Notes under the pieces: model-generated
Seen by the model: only the letters and a program-made list of their open reading frames with translations
What the model was told of the DNA's origin: nothing
Databases searched by the model: none
NCBI RefSeq assembly: GCF_022919095.1
Contig: NZ_CP095073.1
Coordinates: 310,001 to 374,000, forward strand
From: Halobacillus salinarum
GTDB lineage: Bacteria; Bacillota; Bacilli; Bacillales; Halobacillaceae
Direction of reading: 5' to 3'
DNA length: 64,000 nucleotides
Part shown: one piece after another, positions 58,612-64,000 of the stretch
Layout of the letters: each line of letters opens with the position of its first letter
Position numbering within the stretch: position 1 is the first letter of the stretch
Position numbers and translations under genes: made by a program

Positions 58612-59079
58612 ATGTTAAATCGTGTCGTTTTAGTCGGCAGATTAACGAAGGATCCTGACTTACGCTATACGCCAAACGGAGTAGCCGTCGCTAATTTTAC
58701 TGTCGCCGTAAACCGTCCTTTTTCCAATAATCAAGGGGACCGTGATGCAGATTTTATTAACTGTGTCGTCTGGAGACGAGCTGCCGAGAACTTGGCCAAC
58801 TTTATGAATAAAGGAAGCCTTGTCGGGGTAGACGGACGGATTCAGTCCCGCAGCTTTGACAACCAGGAAGGCAAGCGTGTGTTTGTGACCGAAGTAGTGG
58901 CAGACAGCGTGCAGTTTCTTGAATCAAAAGGAGGTTCTTCGCAAGGCGGAGGCAGCCAGGGTTCAGGATACGGTTCCAATCAGAACCAAAATAACAATAA
59001 CAATCAGCAGCGTAACGAAGACCCATTTGCTGACAATGGGGAACCGATCGATATATCTGATGATGATTTACCATTTTAA
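58612..59079 (+). CDS. ssb: Single-stranded DNA-binding protein
   Basis: 155 residues. The OB fold starts [38 protein letters not shown] Gly/Gln/Asn-rich linker (about 110-140) leads to the acidic interaction tip DDDLPF. It coats ssDNA and recruits repair and replication partners. ATG 58612 with AAGGAGTGG upstream is preferred to the frame start at 58603. Confidence 0.97.
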   Translation: MLNRVVLVGRLTKDPDLRYTPNGVAVANFTVAVNRPFSNNQGDRDADFINCVVWRRAAENLANFMNKGSLVGVDGRIQSRSFDNQEGKRVFVTEVVADSVQFLESKGGSSQGGGSQGSGYGSNQNQNNNNNQQRNEDPFADNGEPIDISDDDLPF

Positions 59080-59100
59080 TATAGAAGGAGGGAACGCCTT

Positions 59101-59328
59101 ATGGCACGTCGTGGACGCGGTAAACGCAGGAAAGTGTGTTTTTTCACAGCGAACGGAATTACACACATCGACTTTAAAGATGTTGATTTACTGAAGCGTT
59201 TCGTTTCCGACCGTGGAAAAATTCTTCCTCGTCGAGTAACTGGAACTTCTGCAAAGTATCAACGTAAATTGACGAAAGCAATCAAACGCGCTCGTCAAAT
59301 GGCTCTACTGCCTTACTCTACTGAATAA
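59101..59328 (+). CDS. rpsR: 30S ribosomal protein S18
   Basis: 75 residues, basic: [65 protein letters not shown], the complete S18 core. A single Cys is kept (VCFF). AGAAGGAGGG precedes the ATG. Last gene of the operon. Confidence 0.97.
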   Translation: MARRGRGKRRKVCFFTANGITHIDFKDVDLLKRFVSDRGKILPRRVTGTSAKYQRKLTKAIKRARQMALLPYSTE

Positions 59329-59337
59329 TCAGGATAA

Positions 59338-59377
59338 TAAAAACCGTGGATTGTACGTACAATCCACGGTTTTTTTG
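59338..59377. terminator. Terminator of rpsF-ssb-rpsR
   Basis: AAACCGTGGATTGTAC and its exact complement form a 16-base perfect stem with T and A runs on the two sides, so it also serves the converging nsrR. Confidence 0.95.
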
Positions 59378-59381
59378 TATG

Positions 59382-59816
59382 TCAAATTTCCATCAGGTTT
59401 CTCAGTTCGTCTTTGTTGGATAAGAGGTCTTCGAGCGTGTAGGCGTCCAGCACCTCTAGAAAAGCCAGCAGGGCATCATGTAAAATATGCTTCAGCTTAC
59501 AAGCCGGGGTAATGACACAATGATTACTTCCGCGCTCAAAGCATTCCAATAAGGCAAAATCATCTTCCATAATGCGGACAACGCTGCCTACGTTAATTTC
59601 AGAGGCAGGTTTAGCGAGCCGGATGCCTCCGCCTCTGCCACGGATAGTCTCCAGCATTCCGAGTCTATTAAGCTGGTGAACGATCTTACCAAGATGGTTT
59701 TCCGAGATATGAAACACATCGGAAATCTCTTTTTTGCTTGCAAGTTCCCCTTCTGGTTTGGAGGCTGTATAAATCAGCACCCTGAGCGCAAAATCTGTAT
59801 ATTTTTTAAGTCGCAT
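59382..59816 (-). CDS. nsrR: Nitric oxide-sensing repressor NsrR (Rrf2 family)
   Basis: 144 residues. The N-terminal winged helix (MRLKKYTDFALRVLIYTAS...ISENHLGKIVHQLNRLG) is followed by the cluster-binding loop with C92, C100 and C106 (LECFERGSNHCVITPAC) and Asp8. The cysteines are at the same numbers as in B. subtilis NsrR, so a 4Fe-4S NO sensor is expected. It is divergent from hmp, its usual target, with two operator-like repeats in between. Confidence 0.93.
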   Translation of the reverse strand: MRLKKYTDFALRVLIYTASKPEGELASKKEISDVFHISENHLGKIVHQLNRLGMLETIRGRGGGIRLAKPASEINVGSVVRIMEDDFALLECFERGSNHCVITPACKLKHILHDALLAFLEVLDAYTLEDLLSNKDELRNLMEI

Positions 59817-59924
59817 ACTCCCATTCCCTCACTCAACTTTTCCATTATCTTATCATACATACTTCCTCGTGTCTGTTTTTCAAGAAAAGAAAACAAGGAT
59901 TTGAATCTTCATTGAATTGTCATA

Positions 59925-59984
59925 AAAGGTGTAAATCCAATACACATTTCAAAGCTATAATAAAGGTGTAAATAAAATACATTA
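59925..59984. promoter_or_regulatory. Two candidate NsrR operators at hmp
   Basis: AAAGGTGTAAATCCAATACA plus CATTT (59925-59949) and AAAGGTGTAAATAAAATACA plus TTA (59962-59984): each has GTGTA ... TACAY arms. TATAAT at 59956-59961 lies between them, so binding would block the hmp promoter. Confidence 0.7.
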
Positions 59985-60004
59985 TTTTGGAAGGGGATTT
60001 CCAA

Positions 60005-61228
60005 ATGAGCACCCAAACAAAAGAAACATTGAATAAGCAGACGGTAGACATGGTTAAAGCTACGATTCCTTTGCTTCAATCCCATGGTGAAACGATTACC
60101 CGCTGTTTTTACAAAAACATGTTCGAAAGCCATCCTGAATTAAAAAATATGTTTAATCAAACAAACCAAAGAGCAGGTAAACAGCCGAAAGCGCTGGCCA
60201 ATGCGGTTTTAGCAGCAGCGGTTCACATTGAAAATCTAGAAGCAATCACTCCGGTTGTACGGCAAATCGCCCAGAAGCACCGCAGTCTTCAAGTGAAGCC
60301 TGAACAATATCCTATTGTAGGTCAGCATTTGCTTGGTGCGATCAAAGAAGTGCTCGGCGATGTAGCAACGGAGGATGTTTTACAAGCCTGGGCTGAAGCC
60401 TACGGGGCGATTGCCAATGTCTTTATTGAAGTTGAACGGGAAATGTACAGCGAAGCGCGAGACCAGCTTGGAGGCTGGGAAGGGTACCGGAAATTCAAAG
60501 TAGTCAGGAAGGAAGAAGAAAGCCGGGAGATCACATCGTTCTATTTACAGCCCGCTGATGAAGAAGCGTTTGCTGCTTTCAAGCCCGGCCAGTACATTAC
60601 GGTAAGAGCTGACATTCCTGGTGAAGCCTACACGCATGTACGGCAGTACAGTCTTTCCGGCAATCCTGATAAAGATTACTACCGGATCAGTGTGAAAAGA
60701 GAAGAGGCGAAGGATAAAGGGGAAGCTGGGAAAGTTTCCATGTGGCTCCATACAGCTGTTCAAGCAGGAGACGTGATTGAGCTTACTGCTCCCGCGGGGG
60801 AATTTGTCTTCAACCCATCTTCTAGTCAACCGGTCGTTTTCATAAGCGGAGGCGTAGGGTTAACTCCTCTTGTGAGCATGCTTCACGGCGTCCGTAAGCT
60901 TCAGCCTGAGCGTAAGGTCACTTATATTCATGCCGCCCGTAACGGCTCTGTGCATGCCTTAAAAGAGGAAATGTATGTGCCTGGTGTAAACACGCATGTG
61001 ATTTATTCAGAGCCTAGTGAAAAGGACCGGGAGTTAGGAAACTTTGAAAAAGAAGGCTATCTTGACCTCTCCTGGCTGAAACAAGTCGCACAGAAAGACG
61101 CTGAGTTCTATTTCTGCGGACCGGCAGGATTTATGAAAACCGTCTACCAATCATTAAAAGCCTGGGGCGTATCCGACGAACAGCTTCATTACGAATTTTT
61201 TGGTCCGGCAGCTCAATTAGACGGTTAA
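60005..61228 (+). CDS. hmp: Flavohemoprotein (nitric oxide dioxygenase)
   Basis: 407 residues. The globin domain (about 1-140) carries proximal His in IAQKHRSLQVKPEQY. The FAD domain has VRQYSLSGNP (RxYS) and the NAD domain has SGGVGLTPLVSML and YFCGPAGFM. It oxidises NO to nitrate with O2 and NADH. ATG 60005 with AAGGGGAT upstream fits better than the TTG at 59987. Under likely NsrR control. Confidence 0.96.
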   Translation: MSTQTKETLNKQTVDMVKATIPLLQSHGETITRCFYKNMFESHPELKNMFNQTNQRAGKQPKALANAVLAAAVHIENLEAITPVVRQIAQKHRSLQVKPEQYPIVGQHLLGAIKEVLGDVATEDVLQAWAEAYGAIANVFIEVEREMYSEARDQLGGWEGYRKFKVVRKEEESREITSFYLQPADEEAFAAFKPGQYITVRADIPGEAYTHVRQYSLSGNPDKDYYRISVKREEAKDKGEAGKVSMWLHTAVQAGDVIELTAPAGEFVFNPSSSQPVVFISGGVGLTPLVSMLHGVRKLQPERKVTYIHAARNGSVHALKEEMYVPGVNTHVIYSEPSEKDRELGNFEKEGYLDLSWLKQVAQKDAEFYFCGPAGFMKTVYQSLKAWGVSDEQLHYEFFGPAAQLDG

Positions 61229-61873
61229 TTACCGCCTGACCGCTTCTTTTGAAGAGAGGTCGTGACTGGCAATCTTTTGATCTAGTTTTTGGACATAAGC
61301 CATAAAAAAGTGGATGATGGTGCCGCTGAACAAGGCAATGATAAGGGTTCCAATGCCGATCGCACCTCCAAAAAAGAACGCGGCGGTGACGAGGACAACA
61401 CTGATGACCGCCCGTGAAAATCCAACATTCCAGCCGGTCATTTTCGTCACGACGAGCATCGTACGGTCAAAAGGATTTGGGGCAAAATCAGCCTGTAAAT
61501 TGATCGATATGCCTAAAGCGGAAATCACCATGCCTGCAAGCAGACAGAGCATCTGCATTGAGAACACTTGCGGATGAATCCAGTTGTTAATCGTAAACAC
61601 CCATACATCGATAAAGGCTCCGGTCAACAAGGAAGTTGCAAGCGCAATGAGTTCCGGGATCCGCCGCTCGGCGATGGCGTTGAATAGAATCATAGAAAAG
61701 CCGACGACGATCTCCCAGCTTCCGATGGTCAGCCCGAACGTCCGGTAAAGGCCGACGAGCAGGGCATCAAAAGGAGACGTTCCCATATGGGATTGAATGG
61801 TGAGCGCAATGCCCAAGGTAAGTACGATGATTCCAAGAATATAATACGTGGCCCGCTGAAACATTCGCTTCAT
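61229..61873 (-). CDS. YczE/YyaS-like membrane protein
   Basis: 214 residues with about five transmembrane helices. LGIALTIQSHMGTSPFDALLVGL and LGISINLQADFAPNPFDRTMLVV are an internal repeat of the YczE/YyaS/YitT family. In B. subtilis YczE affects surfactin and bacillaene production and YyaS lies near the origin; the molecular role is unknown. It converges with hmp, with stop codons one base apart. Confidence 0.82.
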   Translation of the reverse strand: MKRMFQRATYYILGIIVLTLGIALTIQSHMGTSPFDALLVGLYRTFGLTIGSWEIVVGFSMILFNAIAERRIPELIALATSLLTGAFIDVWVFTINNWIHPQVFSMQMLCLLAGMVISALGISINLQADFAPNPFDRTMLVVTKMTGWNVGFSRAVISVVLVTAAFFFGGAIGIGTLIIALFSGTIIHFFMAYVQKLDQKIASHDLSSKEAVRR

Positions 61874-61941
61874 TCCAAAGTCTCCTTTCGTTGATTATTA
61901 TCAGGCTAATGTATCTTATTTGGAAGATATTTTCAACCAAT

Positions 61942-62116
61942 AAACCTCTCTCTATTTGATAGAGAGAGGTTTCAGCTTGTAGAGAAACCCTATAGTTTTT
62001 CTACAAGTCGTTCTTATGCCCCGTGGAGGGAAATATCCCTTCGCTTTCCACGGACGAACGCCCGAGCTTCCTCGCGAAAAACCTCGCTGCGGGATCTCGG
62101 ATCGCCCGTTTTTCCG
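61942..62116 (+). repeat. Dispersed repeat family A, copy 4, with leading hairpin
   Basis: AAACCTCTCTCTAT-TTG-ATAGAGAGAGGTTT (61942-61972) leads directly into CAGCTTGTAGAGAAACCC ... GTTTTTCTACAAG. This is followed by CTTTCCACGGACGAACGCCCGAGC and GGATCGCCCGTTTTTC, shared with copies 2 and 1 respectively. Confidence 0.75.
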
Positions 62117-62351
62117 TAGGAGTCTCGGGATATTTTTCCCCACTGGATTCTTCAGGCTGCAATGGAAAACACTCTCCTCCAACTACGAAAAGTCTTGTTG
62201 GGAAGAGAAAAAGCTTATAGTGGATCATCAAGCTCCTCTCGTTATTTACCAGACTTCAACAAAATTCATAGTATACCTGTGAAAATGGAAGAAAATCTAA
62301 TAGTGAAAAGAGAGAAGGGACATCTTACAACTCCAGAAGGAAGAGCACATA

Positions 62352-62411
62352 AAAAAATCCGAATGATGGTGAAATCTTAACTTAGTAAGATCACCTTCAT
62401 TCGGATTTTAT
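62352..62411. repeat. Dispersed repeat family B, copy 3
   Basis: AAATCCGAATGATGGTGAA ... GATCACCTTCATTCGGATTT, followed by GTCCCAGC within 30 bases. Confidence 0.8.
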
Positions 62412-62447
62412 CATGCTGAAACACGTGAGTCCCAGCTGGGACTTATT

Positions 62448-64000
62448 TTATTCTTCTACATGAGCCCATTTGAATTCGAATTCCGGACCGGTGGCTGTCG
62501 TAAAGACCCCTTTAATGCTAGGGCGGAACAGCTGCGCTTTGGCATCCTGATAAATCGGTGCGACAGCTGCATCTTCTTCAAGAAGCAGTTTCTCAGCTTC
62601 AAGGAAGGTGGCGTACCGTTTTTCCGGATCCTGGGCGTATTCATCATTGGCTTTATGAATTAAAGCATCATACTCTTTGCTTGAATAATTCATATTGTTG
62701 TTCTGTCCATCTGTCAAATACATATTGAGATACGTATTTGCATCGACGTAGTCTGGTCCCCAGGTGGCTGCTTCAATTTCGAATTCAGACTCCTGGTCAC
62801 GGCGTACACGTTCTTTAAATGGTACTTCTGCAAGCTTAATCGTTAATCCGTCAAGGTTAGATTCAAGCTGGTCTTTGTAATAAGCAAGTACATTCTTGGA
62901 GGTACCCGTGTCGTCCCCAAGAAGCTCCAGCGTAATCGAATCTTTTCCAAGCGCATCCTTCGCTTTCTGCCAATGCTCTTTGGCTTTATCCGTATCATAA
63001 GTTACGAGCGGACCTTGAGCATCGCGGAAGTCTTTCTCGCTTCCCGGCATCGATACGAAGTTCGATGGAACATAGCCTTCAGCTGGAATGGAACCATCAT
63101 TCAAGATGACATCCACCAGTGACTGACGGTCGATGGCCATGGAAATCGCTTTGCGGGCATCTACATTCGCAAGTACTTCATTCTCCTGGTTAAATTTGAA
63201 GAAATACAAGTAAGGCTTCTCTGCTACATCAAAATCTTCTGATGCGGAATATTGATCGACGAATTCAGCATTGAGTTCGGTTTGGTCAAGCTCGCCGGAT
63301 TCGTACAAGTTCACGCCCGTGGAGATTTCTTTGATGACTTTCGCGTGAATCTTGTCCAGTTTAACGGAATCTGCATCCCAGTAATCTTCGTTTTTCTCAA
63401 TCGTCCAGCCTTCTCCGTGGTTCCATTCCGTCATTTTGAATGGACCGTTGGAAATGGTGTTTGCTGCTTCTGAAGCGAATTTATCGCCTTGTTCTTCGGC
63501 GTATTTCTTATTGATCGGCATAAATGTAATAAAAACAGTCATGGACTTAAAGTATGGAACTGGTTTTTCCAGGTTTACTTCAAGCGTATGATCATCGACA
63601 GCCTTAACTCCTAATTCCTCGAGGTCTTTCTTTCCCTGGCTGATTTCAGTTGCATTTTTAACGACTCCGCCAAGGAAATAGGGTCCGTATTCTGAACCTA
63701 CTTCAGGATCTACAGCCCGTCTCCAGGCATATACGAAGTCTCCGGCCGTTACTGGATCACCGTTTGACCAATTGGCATCACGTAATTTAAAGGTCCAGGT
63801 AAGCCCGTCCTCACTGACCGAGCCTTCTTTGGCCATACCTTCTTTTAATTCACTATTTTCACCGAGACGGTATAACCCTTCGGTCGTTTCTCCTGCCCAC
63901 TGGAAACCGACAGTGTCAGTAATTAAAGAAGGGTCCATACTTGGGATTTCACTCTTTGCTGTTACGGTTATTTCTTGTGCTGCGCTGCTTTCTGAATCTG
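62448..64000 (-). CDS. oppA: Peptide ABC transporter substrate-binding protein (partial)
   Basis: 517 codons are present; the frame is open to the window end, so the start and lipoprotein signal lie outside. SBP_bac_5 motifs include IPSMDPSLITDTVGFQWAGE near the visible start and WKFKLRDANWSNGDPVTAGDFVYAWRRAVDP-type text. TTATGPEFEFKWAHVEE ends it. This is the Opp/Dpp (SBP_bac_5) fold that delivers oligopeptides to an ABC importer; the permease and ATPase genes are not in the window. OppA rather than DppE is inferred only from overall length and wording. Confidence 0.88.
   Translation of the reverse strand, partial: DSESSAAQEITVTAKSEIPSMDPSLITDTVGFQWAGETTEGLYRLGENSELKEGMAKEGSVSEDGLTWTFKLRDANWSNGDPVTAGDFVYAWRRAVDPEVGSEYGPYFLGGVVKNATEISQGKKDLEELGVKAVDDHTLEVNLEKPVPYFKSMTVFITFMPINKKYAEEQGDKFASEAANTISNGPFKMTEWNHGEGWTIEKNEDYWDADSVKLDKIHAKVIKEISTGVNLYESGELDQTELNAEFVDQYSASEDFDVAEKPYLYFFKFNQENEVLANVDARKAISMAIDRQSLVDVILNDGSIPAEGYVPSNFVSMPGSEKDFRDAQGPLVTYDTDKAKEHWQKAKDALGKDSITLELLGDDTGTSKNVLAYYKDQLESNLDGLTIKLAEVPFKERVRRDQESEFEIEAATWGPDYVDANTYLNMYLTDGQNNNMNYSSKEYDALIHKANDEYAQDPEKRYATFLEAEKLLLEEDAAVAPIYQDAKAQLFRPSIKGVFTTATGPEFEFKWAHVEE

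Larger units (their letters stand above)
61874..62447. other. Repeat-rich intergenic region
   Basis: 574 bases with no convincing gene. It holds a perfect 14-base hairpin (61942-61972), repeat family A copy 4 (61974-62116) and repeat family B copy 3 (62352-62411). The palindrome GTCCCAGCTGGGAC (62427-62440) follows. The open frames seen here are in repeat DNA and are discounted. Confidence 0.75.

Noticed and set aside
61952-62282. Several open frames of 65-88 codons on both strands
   Set aside because: All run through repeat A and its GC-rich tail, lack start signals and mirror each other.

Overview
The window is about 64 kb of a Bacillaceae chromosome centred on the replication origin. The evidence is the conserved order around oriC: serS, pdxT-pdxS, dacA, guaB, yaaC, gyrA, gyrB, remB, recF, yaaA, dnaN, dnaA, oriC, rpmH, rnpA, spoIIIJ, jag, mnmE, mnmG, rsmG ... 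noc, soj, spo0J, yyaC ... ychF, rpsF, ssb, rpsR. Sporulation genes (spoIIIJ, splAB, yyaC, a YjcZ-type peptide) support an endospore former. The genus cannot be fixed from sequence alone; gene content and intergenic repeats would fit a Halobacillus-like halotolerant bacillus. Genes left of the origin mostly lie on the minus strand and genes right of it mostly on the plus strand, as expected for divergent replication from about 31.1-33.3 kb.

Layout. 1-5.2 kb: start of an aldehyde dehydrogenase, small membrane and sporulation proteins, a molybdate ABC transporter (modABC) and a KGG-repeat stress protein. 5.2-6.7 kb: an AT-rich patch with an XRE regulator and a DUF4352 protein. 6.7-11.6 kb: a WYL regulator divergent from an SDR dehydrogenase, then a VanR/VanS-like two-component system with a VanY-type carboxypeptidase. 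11.8-18.2 kb: tRNA-Arg, dgk-dck, tRNA-Ser, serS behind a serine T-box, and pdxST. 18.3-33.3 kb: the dacA-to-dnaA housekeeping block and oriC. 33.3-39.6 kb: rpmH to rsmG.

39.8-50.2 kb is an accessory block between rsmG and noc, which are adjacent in Bacillus subtilis. It carries a phosphodiesterase, two SDRs, an endonuclease VIII-like enzyme, two acetyltransferases, splAB, a PadR-MFS efflux pair and an aminoglycoside nucleotidyltransferase. 50.5-59.3 kb: noc, soj, spo0J, then yyaC to rpsR. 59.4-64 kb: nsrR-hmp nitric-oxide defence, a YczE-like membrane protein, and the 3' part of an oligopeptide-binding protein that runs off the window.

Five genes (serS, pdxT, pdxS, the MFS transporter and the nucleotidyltransferase) are broken by what looks like one missing base each, at or near short homopolymers. 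Restoring one base gives full family length, including exactly 196 and 294 residues for PdxT and PdxS. I read these as probable sequence errors, at least in the essential genes. I found no CRISPR array, prophage, transposase or clearly new multigene system. The less ordinary material is regulatory or repetitive: two families of dispersed hairpin repeats, a DnaA-trio-like tract, DnaA boxes outside the classical origin, a parS-like and a Noc-site-like sequence inside the accessory block, a structured noc leader, and paired palindromes flanking the van cluster.
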